From assembly GCF_009727055.1 (NCBI RefSeq), contig NC_052359.1, forward strand, positions 23,222,501 through 23,286,500: a DNA stretch of 64,000 nucleotides. The letters are read 5' to 3'. This document shows positions 34,256 to 45,239 of the stretch, piece after piece (within the stretch, counting starts at the first letter, position 1; the number at the start of each line of letters is the position of its first letter). Under the pieces are notes generated by a model. It worked only from the letters and a program-made list of their open reading frames with translations. It had not been told where the DNA came from and made no database searches. Position numbers and translations under genes: made by a program. Source of the stretch: Benincasa hispida (taxonomy: Eukaryota > Streptophyta > Magnoliopsida > Cucurbitales > Cucurbitaceae).

Positions 34256-35400
34256 AACCTGACTTATACTAGGCCATAACTACATGCATGCATAAATCTC
34301 AAAATGACTCTCTCACAAATTTTAACTAAATCAAACAAATTTTATTTAATAAATAACTTTTGTAAAATGTAAATAACTGAAAATTTTTTATTGGAGTCCC
34401 CCTGAAATATAAGTTCAAAATAAATTTCTAGAAGTTTTATAAATAAAAATTTCAACAAGAAATTCTAAGTTCAAACATCGAGACAAGAACTTAAAATACT
34501 AAAACATGAAAACATGAGCGAAAGCATCTCTCTGGTCCCAATGACACGATCACGGATTTCTTTCCATTCGCCAGTACACCCTTGCATTTGAAAAACATAA
34601 CATAAAAAAAGGATGAGTATAAAATACTCAATAAGTAATCTCACTACCGAGGTCAAGCTAAGCATCTACGTTCTCTAGATATCACTTTCTAGTGGGACAT
34701 GCATAAACCTCTAGTTTACATGGGATGGCATCTAGTAGATAATTGAACCTACTCTACCATAGATGAGATATACCCACAAACCTCTGATGAAATCTCATAA
34801 GAGATCACTAACCTTTGGTGAAATTTCGAAGGAGATCACTAATCTCTGGTGAGTCCCAAAAGAAACACAATCCTCTAGTGAAATCTCGAAGGAGATCACC
34901 ACCTTTGGTGAATCCCGAAGGAAACACAAACCTCTGGTGGGTATCTAACTATGGGTAGGGGGTAACTATCACTATCATAAATAACATTCATCATAAACTA
35001 AAGTCCCACAATCATGTAAATACATATCATCATGCTCAATATTCTTCTAGTAAATCATGTAAAAAATTTAATCCATGCTTGCACTCTTAACATGTTTTAA
35101 AACATAATTAAGATAAGCTTATTTTTCCCCATGCATCTCGATGCAAACAGTCTTAGAATCCTCAAAATTATTCTTAAATTTATCGTCTGGCACAAAGGTA
35201 GTTCCAGTAGTAAGATTACTTACCTCAAATTGAAATTCCAAAATTAATCCAAGAAATCAGTCTCCAACAAAAATTTGAATTAATAGCTCAAATGCTTTGT
35301 TTACTCCAAATTTATCCAAACTTCACTCAAAGATTCAAATGTATACATAAATCATAGAGAAGAAATTGGTTAGATTAACTTGCTTCTTGTGAAGTTGACC
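34256..35400 (-). mobile_element. Gypsy LTR fragment (TGTAACA family), antisense
   Basis: It shares ordered words with the LTR in ARA1 intron 23: 'aaaacatgagcg.aagcat', 'gatcac.gatttc', 'gagtataaaatactca.taagta', then a minisatellite, then 'ttat.gctggcac.aaggt.gttcc' near the right. The right terminus is degraded. Orientation is taken from the intron copy, whose TGTAACAACCC end is on the right. Confidence 0.6.
34781..34941. repeat. Minisatellite, about 28-32 bp unit
   Basis: Five drifting units begin cctctgatgaaatctc, cctttggtgaaatttcg, ctctggtgagtccc, cctctagtgaaatctcg and cctttggtgaatcccg. Most continue with aaggagatcac or gaaacaca. Confidence 0.7.
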
Positions 35401-36088
35401 ACCAATGAGTATTGTTTTAATCAATCTTGATATAAAATCATATTCAATGAGTTAATTGGGCGATTATAAATTATTTCGTTCATCCAGCGTAATTCCTTAA
35501 GCTTAATGCAATTAGTTCAAGATTTTAGAATGTATTATTATATTCGTATTGGCTAATTGGGTAATTATAATAGTTGGTTAGGTTTCTAATCAATTTGACT
35601 AGGATTAAATAAGAGATTTGATATAGAGTTCAATGATCAATTAAACTAATTGGGGAAACATCAAATTAAACCCAAGCTAGACCTTTTCATTATTAGTTTC
35701 ACATATCTCTCTCTTGCTGTCATTTATTTTCATGCAAATTTATCTTTCATTGAACTCAACTCCAATCACAGACTCCTCATCAGTTACCTTGGAATCGAAG
35801 GCATTATAACTAAGAAACACAAAGGTTCCCTATGGATTCGACCCATACTTAAATTTATTTTATTTGATTGGAAGGATTCAACAACCTTTTGGTCCGATCA
35901 TTCCCCTCACATTTACAACTGTAAATTAGAAAATTGGATCTTCGTAACAAATCCCTCACTTTCTTCCGGATCGACTTGATCTTTCTGCTAATACTACGTA
36001 GTAGTTGTTGCTGTATTTGATAAGTTTTAGAAATTTTATTTGATGGTCGGGAAGGACTCCACAACAAGTTCCTTTCCTTACAGTCAAA
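35401..36088 (+). mobile_element. Athila-like LTR 3' part
   Basis: The phrase aaggttccctatggattcgacccatac at about 35820-35847 matches the typical 'ccctgtggattcgacc' phrase near the 3' end of Athila LTRs. A degenerate primer site (gtcgttgtcaaggaaac) follows at about 36095-36111. The 5' portion of the LTR is absent or unrecognisable. The frame at 35650-35979 is not a gene. Confidence 0.5.
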
Positions 36089-36194
36089 TTCATGTCGTTG
36101 TCAAGGAAACTTGTTTGTTTTGCTTAGTTAAGTTTCTAGTTAAAGATTTCTTATGCTTTTGATTTGTTTTTTTTTTTTAATGTCAGTTCTATTA

Positions 36195-36670
36195 TGGCAG
36201 ATGAGGCACTTCATCAATGTTGTTCGTTGTGTGCAAGGCGAGCTACGCAACGAGGCCAAGGGGTTAGTGAGTTTTTTGAGTTTAGAAGTTAAATTTCTTA
36301 ACTAATTTCTATTGTTCAAGTTTTGGTTGATATGCAATTGAAGAGTTTGAAGTTGTGCAGAATCTGTTCATATAAAGGTCACTTTTCTGACGCGTGCCCT
36401 TGTCTGTAATGGAGCCGGAGGCCAATAGTCACCGCCTTGATAGATTATCTTGGTCACTGGGAACCTAATCCTTATATCCATCTTGGATTAAAGGATCAAT
36501 CTTATGGCTATAGAGAATCTATATGACTACTATCCTATCGTGTCCTATTGGTAAGAGTTTGCTCGGGCAGCTGACCAAGGTATGTTTCTAGAGGATATAG
36601 TGTTCTTTGACAATGACGACAATGACATGGATCTCATGCCATATATAGAATCAGTAGTCAAAACGTAGGA
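36195..36670 (+). pseudogene. Gag remnant with a zinc knuckle (Athila-like)
   Basis: After the putative primer site a frame opens with MADEALHQCCSLCARRA. In another frame CRICSYKGHFSDAC at 36356-36397 fits CX2CX4HX4C, a gag zinc knuckle. An acidic stretch, EDIVFFDNDDNDMDLMPYIE, lies at about 36591-36650. The capsid domain is not recognisable. The frames are separated by stops and shifts, and the remnant ends where a new LTR-like start (TGTAACGACC) appears at 36677. Confidence 0.5.
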
Positions 36671-36676
36671 AGAACA

Positions 36677-37390
36677 TGTAACGACCTAACTTTTTGAGAT
36701 CTCTAATTGGGGTCATTATTACCGTGCATGTAATTTTAAAACAAAAGTATTTGGCTAATGTTGCTCTTAAACCCCTTACCTAAGTAAATAAAATTTGCAA
36801 TTCACCGAACCTACTTCTTATACTAACTAGTAGTATAAGTGACAAATCCGAGGTCGAACCTTAAGGAACCTTATGACTGACTATCTCAATTTAAGAATTC
36901 CTTGACTAAAGGGGGCAGTTTGTTGGTTTGTAAAGAAATTAAAATAAAGAAGCGTGCATGATTTGATTAATGTGAGACAAACAAAATTGAGCACAAAACT
37001 GACATGAAATTCTCAATGTAAAAGTTCTTGGGGAAACATGTTCATTGGGTCAATTCTATCACTAAATTAAAAAATATTATAAAAATTCCATAATTCCCCA
37101 ACCTATTAGGCTAAAGACCTAATATCCCAATTTGCAAACAAAAATTAAAATCTTTATTAGCCCTAAATTATTCAAAATCACTTCCTTGATAGCAATTTCA
37201 TTTATCCTAATTTGCTTTAAAACTTAGGGTTTCTTTGTCGTGACATGCTTTAAGCCGGAAAGCCTAGGCGAACGATTTGTTGGAAGAATCTAAATTAGAT
37301 TATTCATGTAAGAATTCCGAAAAAAGTCTTTATTCATTACAAGAAAACCTAATTCTGCAACTTTATCTACCATTATGCAAAGTAACCAAG
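36677..37390 (+). mobile_element. LTR-like fragment starting TGTAACGACC
   Basis: The start resembles the Gypsy LTR starts at 62251 and 56517 (minus). No end, TATA box or partner was found. The rest is AT-rich non-coding sequence. Confidence 0.4.
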
Positions 37391-38345
37391 TAGAATTTGC
37401 AAACAAAAAAACAAGAAATCAATGAGAATCAAATTAATATTGGATTAATTTGAATAGTTCAAATTAATTGAGGAAATTAATTATATAAGACATAATTAAT
37501 ATAAAATTAATTATATATAATATAATTAATATGATGTATATGATACATTATATTGCAAAGTTTTATTGAGAGGAAATAAATATTTGAATTTGATTCAAAT
37601 ATTATTTATATGAATGTGATTCATATAAAAACTATAGGTTAAATCTAATATGAATTTGATTCGTATTAAATACGATAGGTTAAATGAGAGATTAATAAAC
37701 TATAGGTTATATTATATTTTATATAATATAAATTATAGGTTATTTGTTATATTTGATATGACATAAGGTTTGTTGCATATATATATTAAGGTAATTAATA
37801 TATATATTTGTATTTTAGATTAATTTTTTGAATTTAAAATTAATCTAAATTAAGGGAGGGAGTTACCGTAACTCTATCTACTCACTCTCTCATTTAAACG
37901 TGAAAATTGGTTTCACATATTAGTTTTTACAGAGATATCTTCTCCTTCACAAGAAGCTCAAGTGATAGGTTCTGAGATCACAAGTATTCTTTATAAAATA
38001 AATCATTCCTCTCAAACCAAGAACTCCCCTCCCTTCCAAAATTAAAGCGAAGCCAACCACTTTCACCGATTCTCACACTCTGAGAATACTGAGGTTTCTT
38101 TGTGGTGGTGTCCACATTGGATTTTGGTATTGTTGTCTTTGGAGCATTTGAATTCATGGGAGAATACGTTGTGTTCATGACTGGAGAGAAAACATGAAGA
38201 TAAATTGGTCTTCAAGGGTAAGTGTGACTCTCCCTTTGTTTCTCTTTAGTTCTGTTTTAACAGTATGCTGATTTTATGAATGTTTATCGCATAAGTTTTC
38301 GTCGATTCTCTGATTTGCTACTATTCTATAAAACTAAATTAAGAG
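37391..38345 (+). mobile_element. Copia-type LTR fragment, sense
   Basis: The AT-rich block (aattaattatataa, atatttgaatttgattcaaat, 'gaatttgattcgtattaaa..aggtta') is the reverse complement of the block at 43560-43800 in the antisense Copia LTR. The first few hundred bases of the LTR are missing. The right part to 38345 is assigned by default up to the pol boundary. Confidence 0.5.
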
Positions 38346-38349
38346 ACAC

Positions 38350-39834
38350 AATGCCTTTCACGCTTCTACTTTAGTCTTCAAAACCTTTAGGCATACCCTG
38401 CCAAAAACAAGTCTATAAGGAGTAGTTCCTAACGGTGTTTTAAATGTAGTATGGTACACCCATAGAGCATCGTTGAGGCGAGTGCTCCAAATTTTCCTCT
38501 TGGGGTTAACTATTTTCTCTAAAATTCTTTTCACTTTTTGGTTGGATATCTCAGCTTGCCCATTAGTTTGAGGGTGGTACGATGTAGCTACACTGTGATG
38601 AACCCCCTACTTTCTTAAAAGTGCTTAAATGGTTTGGCTGCAAAATTGGGTTCCTTGGTCACTTATTATGGCTCAAGGTATCCTGAATCTACAACAAAAT
38701 GTTATTTTTAAAAAAAAACCTTGAAACAGTAACAGAATCATTATATCTAGTAGGGATAGCCTCAACCCACTTCGATACATAGTCAACTGCTAATAAAATG
38801 TAAAGATACCCAAATGAAGAAGGAAAAGAGCCCATAAAGTTCATGCCCCATACGTCAAACACTTCACAGTCAAAAGTTGAGTTTAATGGCATTTAATTTC
38901 TCTAAGACAATAAACCTGACCTTTGACATTTTTCATAAGACTTACAAAAGGTACGCACTGACAAACAAATAATTCCAAAATAAGCCACAATCCAAGACTT
39001 TCCTAGCAGTTCTTTTTGGGCTGAAATGACCATCGCGTGCGTGCTCATGAAAAAAATATAGAATAGATTGAATTCCTCTTCGAGGACACACCTCCTAGTG
39101 ACTTAAGCAGAACAAATTTTCCAAAGATGGGGAGGGCCACACACAAAGTATTTTGAATCACTCTTAAGCTTAGACTTCTTAGATGAAGGCATGTTAAAAG
39201 GAAACTTACTGGTCATAAGGTAATTTACCATGTCGAAAAACCATGGAATGAAAGTGGATACCATGAATAAATGCTCATCTGGGAAGTCTTCTCTCATTGG
39301 AATTGGTTCTTCTTTTTGCACAATCCTACTCAAGTGGTCGGCTACTGAGTGCTCTAATCCTTTACACCAAAAATCAGAATTTGCAAAAAGAAAGACCAAA
39401 CAAAGAAACACTTCTTCCGATCTTTCCATGCCATCTATGTTATTCAGTCCAAGTCGGATGGGGCACCAAAGATTTTTGGTTGTGTCTAGGTCTCGTATGG
39501 TTTTGGTTATATGTTGAGCTGTCTCAATTGGATCAATAGCTTTGTTTCCACCAAAAACTAATCTTCCCTGGTCTAAGGCAACACAACCAGATGCTATGTA
39601 CAGAAGTATACACCTATCTTCTATGCATTCCTTCGCTGTTCTTAGTGCTACTTCCTTTGTTTACTATCGGAGTATGATAGGGCTCATCCTCTCAGTAATG
39701 TTTTCTGCTACTTTTATTTCTTCATCCTCGAACCCCTTTCTTATCCTTGGTTTTCAAATTGAACTCTTGTAGAAGGAGGATCCATCTCACTAGCCTTGGC
39801 TTTGTTTCCTTTTTCAACATAAGGTATTTAAGAG
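38350..39834 (-). pseudogene. Gypsy pol remnant: RNase H C-terminus and integrase
   Basis: On the minus strand, 39764-39834 encodes LKYLMLKKETKPRLVRWILL and QEFNLKTKDKKG, the end of RNase H. About 350 bp of unrelated sequence follows, then LEHSVADHLSRI, the end-of-RNase-H motif (39103-39429). The integrase core lies at 38689-38892 ([33 protein letters not shown]) and continues with decayed [11 protein letters not shown] and [20 protein letters not shown] motifs to about 38350. Stops and shifts are frequent. This is Athila/Tat-like. The rest of pol lies at 42009-43530 beyond an inserted LTR. Confidence 0.85.
39764..39817. repeat. 54-bp direct repeat flanking the inserted LTR, left copy
   Basis: The sequence ctcttgtagaaggaggatcc through ttttcaa is repeated at 42009-42062 with one mismatch. 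It encodes the RNase H segment KKETKPRLVRWILLLQE in both copies. It is far too long for a retrotransposon target duplication. Confidence 0.9.
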
Positions 39835-41397
39835 TGATAGCTGGTAGAAATACAAGCTATTGAGGCCTTTTATTTAGAATTATGAGGGCTAATAAGTAGA
39901 ATATTGTGTTGATAATACTAAGAATTCATGTGAAAAGTGAGCTTGCATCGATCAACACTGAAAATCTCGGCTAACCCAATATTATGCATTATTCGGCGTC
40001 AACATGTCTATTTTCGTAGCTATCGCAGGAGTTGATCGCATGTGTTCATCGCATGGATGTTGCGGCTACAGAGTGATAACCATGATAGAAGGGTGATCGT
40101 AAGGTTGGTGGAATGCGATGGTACTTCGGAAAACAAACATGAATGCATACCTTGGGAGTATAAAAAAGATGATGTTGACATTTCACCTACCGCACCAAAA
40201 GTGACAGTGATTCAAAGTGTGACCACCAATGCTGTCGGCATTTGAGCTCTATAAATAGAGCCTTAGAGCCTAAATTCAAGGTATCTGAGCTTCTGCCTTA
40301 AGGCAGATCCTTTTGATCATAGATGAGAGTATGAGCAAGATATTCTTTGAGAGTTCTTCATTCCTTCAACCCATTCTGAGTGACGACTGGAGCTTTTCCA
40401 GAGATAGAGCTTGAGAGAGACTGCTCCACCACCCATCCATGCCACCACCGACAGCCTTGACATACATCTGATGGAAGCAAGTGATTGCCTACATCTAGCC
40501 CTCCACCTCTCTTTTTATCTGTGTATTGTATTACATTTTGGCTTAAGACATTAATACATTTTGTAATCAATGCATCTCTTTATTTCCTTCGACACCATCT
40601 TCATTATCTTCTTCTCTATCATCACTTATTTTCATTGCAACGAACTAAGTAAGATCACAAGCGTTATCGCATATTCAATCATGCGTCATAGAGATATGAA
40701 ACATGTAGTAAACCACCGAGAGGTGTGCATTGTGCGAGCATAGTGAGTCAATCCTCTTCGCTTAGTGTGAGGTTGTCACAATGCTTGTCTATAGCTGATT
40801 AGCCGCAACTAACTGCCCAAGAGGGTAAGTAGTGAAACTCACCAAACAAAGTAAGTAGTGTTCCTAGAGATAGGAATAATCTTATGTTCAACCCAACCAT
40901 GCGTTATAGAGATATAAGCTGCGGCTGACCACTGAGAGGTGTGCGACGCGTTAGTGTGGCGAGCTGGGATTACCCTTGCGATCAAGCTTAATGATGCGGT
41001 GATTTATCTCCTCCACCATTCTATTTATTTTTCCATGCATCTTATTACGCGTTAACAATTACCACGTCTCTACCAATTCTCATAGTCATACTTCCATTAC
41101 TCAATCTGTTTAGTTAGGAGGAGTAGCACATAGTTTTTTAACTTCTTTATTCTTTTATTCATCGCCTCAAATGCATTGCTTCGTAACATTTAGCTACAAG
41201 TCCCTAAGTTCGACCTCGTATCACCCGAGAAACTTGTGATCTCGTTATACTTGGTGAGAAAGCAAGAAAACTTGTGATAGGAACGAATGATCATCGCATA
41301 CACAATTAACGCATATTCTTTAGTTCAACGCATGATCATCGACGCATGGAGATCAACGCATAGCATAAGATATGCATTCCGTATTTTCCTCCCATCA
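39835..41397 (+). mobile_element. Tat-like 5' LTR (1563 bp)
   Basis: The LTR starts TGATAGCTGGTAGAAATAC and ends TCCCATCA, 6 nt before an Asp primer site. The terminal hairpin pairs ATAGCT with AGCTAT plus an inner GTA with TAC. A TATA box lies at 40250-40258. It is the most complete copy of the family seen at 6652, 13883 and 33145. Confidence 0.85.
40250..40258 (+). promoter_or_regulatory. TATA box of the Tat-like LTR
   Basis: The context is gagctctataaatagagcc, matching the other Tat-like LTRs. Confidence 0.55.
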
Positions 41398-41403
41398 AGT
41401 TTT

Positions 41404-41422
41404 TGGCGCCATTGTTGGGGAC
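41404..41422 (+). promoter_or_regulatory. Primer-binding site, tRNA-Asp type
   Basis: TGGCGCCATTGTTGGGGAC, preceded by agttttt, is close to the complement of the plant tRNA-Asp 3' end and follows the LTR by 6 nt. Confidence 0.8.
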
Positions 41423-42008
41423 TTGGCAGGTAATAGTTTGTTAAGTTTTTTGTTTTCATAGGCATCTCATGGGGGTATTGTAGCTTGTGTGACCCAGTTG
41501 TAAACAATATTTCAATGAAGGTGATGTGTTGAGAGCCAATATTGACCCCGAGATAGAAAGGCTATCCGTCGCACGAGCTGAAAATAATCTGAGGCGCGTA
41601 TCAATCAACATACGACCATCAAATGCTGGAAGCTCCGATGGTCAGGACGAGTCTCTTGACCTAAGCAGTTGAGATCAATCTCCTACATGGAAGACTCCTT
41701 GCGGTGGCTTCACTCCAATTTCTCTAGGACGTCTTCTACTCTATCTTTACTTTGCTTTCCTAGTTAACTTTATTTTATTTATTTGATTATTGTCATTTTG
41801 GAATTGCGGTTGCTTTCTTGTATTTGGTGTGTGTTCGCCCCTTGTGGATGCGACATTAATTCCCCTCGATGTGTAGTTTCAACGAAAGAATTCTCTCCAT
41901 CATTCAACGCATGGCTATGACCGCATGAATTCTAAAGTATGGTCGCAATTGTTATTCTGCTCGTAGGTTCTTTTCTTGTTATCTTTTATGCATTATCCTT
42001 CTGAAATT
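41423..42008 (+). mobile_element. Leader of the truncated Tat-like element
   Basis: This is leader sequence downstream of the primer site, without a recognisable gag. It ends where the second copy of the 54-bp direct repeat (pol sequence of the host element) begins. The inserted element therefore consists only of LTR plus leader. Confidence 0.6.
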
Positions 42009-42138
42009 CTCTTGTAAAAGGAGGATCCATCTCACTAGCCTTGGCTTTGTTTCCTTTTTCAAACGGTAGGCCCCATTGTGGAGGTTGAAGAATACAGGTG
42101 AAGGTCAAATGGCTTTTGAGAGTGTCAAAGGCATCCTT

Positions 42139-42171
<33 letters not shown>

Positions 42172-43530
42172 TCAAAGTTGAACTAGCATCTTTTTGCAAC
42201 AAAAATGATAGAGGCAATGCGATCTTTGAAAAATCATTAATGAATCGTCGGTAAAATCCTACACTTTCAAGAAAAGAACACACTTCCCTAACACATGTGG
42301 GATAGAGGAGGTTCGCAACAACATATATTTTAGCCTTGTCTACCTCTATTCCTTTTGCAGAGACTAGATGTCCTAATACAATACCATGGTTAGCCATAAA
42401 GGGACACTTCTCATAATTAAGAACTAAGTTTGTTTCAATAAATCTTTTCATGATTAAGCTAAGGTTATGCAAACATTCTTCAAATGAATTCCCATAAACT
42501 GTAAAATCATTCATGAAGACCTCTATACATTTTTCTATGAAATCAGAAAATATACTTAACATGCACCTTTGAAAAGTATATGGGGCGTTACAAAGCCCAA
42601 AAGGAATCCTCCTAAAAGCGTACGTTCCAAAGATGCAATTGAATGGGCAATTGGAATTTGATAGAAACCTTAAAAACCATCTACAAAATAGAAAAATTAT
42701 TTTCCGACAAGCTGTTCTACCATTCGGTCAAGAAAGGGTATGAGAAAATGATCTTTTTTAGTTACCTCATTTAATCTTTGAAAGTTAGTACACATTTGGC
42801 AACCATTTTGAACTCTCATAGGAATTATTTCACCTTTTTTATTTTCAACAATTGTCATGTCGATTTTTTAGTACTCCATGAATAGGACTTACCCACTTAC
42901 TGTTGGGCATGGGCTAAATGATATTGGCTTTGTGGAGTTTTATTATTTCCTTGAGCACCATCTCTTTCATAGCGGGGTTGTGTCTCTTTTGTGGTTGCAC
43001 CGTAGCCTTTTCTCCATCTTTTAGAATTATCTTATGCATGCAAAGGGACAGGCTTGTCCCTTTAATTTCCTCTAAGATCTAACTGATTGCCTTTTTATAC
43101 AACTTCAAAGTTTCCACCAAGGTGTTTTCCTGAGAAGCTGTCAATTCTCTAGAAATGATCACAAGAAAGGTGTTTTCTTCCTCTAGGTACACATACTTGA
43201 GATGAGAAGGGAGAGCCTTTAGCTCGATCCCTTGTACCTGAGGATCAACCAAAACATCATCGGAAGATTTATCGTTTCCACAAAAAAAACATTAGAAGAA
43301 AATAAAGAGTCATTTGAAGAACCATCATTATTAAAATCAATAGAAGAGGTCACCAAACCATCACACTTGTCCTTAACAGTAAAAACCAATTCATCAATAA
43401 CATCAAAAGTATAAATCAAACATATAGACAAGTATTCTTCTTGAAATTTCATAGCATCATAAATGTTGAATGCAACTAAAATTTTTCTATATCTTGTAAA
43501 TATTTTCAACAGTTTTACCATTTGAAATAA
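42009..43530 (-). pseudogene. Gypsy pol remnant: RT and RNase H junction
   Basis: From right to left on the minus strand: the pre-RT linker (43219-43521, with LPSHLKYVYLEEENTF immediately after), the entry motif near 42960-43000 (PQKRHNPAMKEMVLKEI), a decayed palm, then 42125-42562 with MLSIFSDFIEKCIEVFMNDF. There the catalytic FMDD reads FMND. Further on are LVLNYEKCPFMANHGIVLGH and FYRRFINDFSKIALPL. After LLQKDASSTLT the frame runs into a 31-base A run, then resumes as KDAFDTLKSHLT and QPPQWGLPFE. About 80 residues of RNase H are missing before KKETKPRLV at 42009-42062. No gag or protease remains to the right. Confidence 0.87.
42140..42170. repeat. Homopolymer: 31 T on the plus strand
   Basis: Thirty-one consecutive T interrupt the pol coding frame of the minus-strand element, between the RT thumb region and KDAFDTLK. 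Related elements have a short Lys/Asn-coding A-rich stretch there, so expansion is plausible. Exact length is unreliable in assemblies. Confidence 0.9.
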
Positions 43531-43544
43531 TTTTCCAATTAATT

Positions 43545-44898
43545 ATCTGTAGTTTTATATGAATCTCATTTATATAATTAATATTTAAATTTTATTCAAA
43601 TATTTATTTCTCTCATATAACCTATAGTTCTAATTTGAATCTTATTTATATTAATTTTAACATATAGTTTTAATATGAATCTCATTCATATTAAATTTAA
43701 CCCATGGTTATAATATAAATCTCATTCATATTATTTATTATTTAAATCTTATTCAAATACAATATTCTCTCATATAATAAAGTATAATTTTGAATCTCAT
43801 TCAAAATTAACTTTATATTGTAATGTATTTATATACATTGTATTAATTGTATCTCATACAATTAATTTTCTTATATAATTTGAACAACTCAAATTAATCG
43901 AAAATTAGATCATTCCTCTTTTACCCTTTGTGAATTAGAAAATAGACCTAATGAACCTACAAATTAGAAGTTCCAATAATACGAGATAATTAATTAAACT
44001 CTTTAATTAAATTAACCAAATTTCATTAACTACAGGTCACTTCACTAAAGACCCACAGTTGCACTCTACGTACTGTAGATATATTTTTGTGTCCACGGAT
44101 ATAACCAATCAATAGTAAGTCGACTCTTCACGAATAGCTCATAATTACAACTGAGTGAAATTACCATTTTAACCTGTAATTACATCTAACTACTTAAGTC
44201 CCACTGATCTTCTAATGAACAACTTGTTTATGATTCTAATATTAACAAAACCTTCTCGGGCCAGTGAGAGGTAGGGCCCCATTGTTCAAGATCTGGAGTG
44301 AATGCTTAAGGGAACAATTCATCTGCTTACAGTAAAGACGAGAAGAAGTGAATTTCATCTTGTGTAGCTATGTTCCTAGCTCCATACTCAGACAAATCCC
44401 CAAAATGGTAGGCTTATTGAGTCGGTGGATTGGGTCAATCTCACCCATACAAATCAAAGGAGTGCCCTCATAGTCAGGAGTTTATAGCTCACTCATGATT
44501 AAGGTCGAGTTATCTATGGTCATCCTATGAAATGTTAATCTCTTTTATCAACAGTATTATAAAGAGAGATTAATCATTTTGTGATCTTTGTATAAGATCC
44601 TTCCACTTGCATTCTCTACATGAATAATTAGGATCAAGTCGCTTGTAACACTTTACAACTTTTGTAACAATTACAAAATGGGTCATATCCATAGTGTCAC
44701 CAAGATAAGACACTTAACTTTATCCATATACTATAGACTATTTAGGTTATTATTTGAACATGATTCACCTGTATGTCTACTCAAGTTTCATAAAATAATC
44801 TTAGATCCTTCTTTAATGATTAATTGAATATATAAAATAATCAATCATTATTTCAAATAACTTATTAACTATGAGGGTTTAGGGCATACATTCCAACA
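43545..44898 (-). mobile_element. Copia-type LTR, antisense
   Basis: On the minus strand the LTR begins TGTTGGAATGTATGCCCTAA (plus-strand end at 44898). It has the same ordered landmarks as the 1-3317 copy, including the uninterrupted tctcacccatacaaatcaaagg that shows the CACTA target site. The left end is not sharp and abuts Gypsy pol near 43530. No polypurine tract or pol adjoins the right end, so it is probably a solo or truncated LTR. Confidence 0.7.
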
Positions 44899-45239
44899 TG
44901 ATTGTGGCTAAAGTAGACTATAATTAACCATTTTTAATCATCATTTTTATAAAATAAGATAACATTTAAATGTATATTGTAAAATATTTGTATAAATATT
45001 GATGCGAGAGTAAAATTTTAAAAAGAAATGAAAAATAATTACAAAATAATATCAAATATTGATAATTAATTACAAAATTAAAGGACATGAAATATTAGCA
45101 TACAAAATAACGGTAAATTGTATATTATATTATAAAATGGGGTGGATACAAAAATGAAAAATCATAGCATTAAACTTACATAACATGATACTATATAAAA
45201 GTCAACGTTAAAGTAACACAACATAGTGGAAAAGTGAGA
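44899..45239. other. AT-rich spacer
   Basis: Nothing recognisable: no open frame of note, no repeat boundary. Confidence 0.5.
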
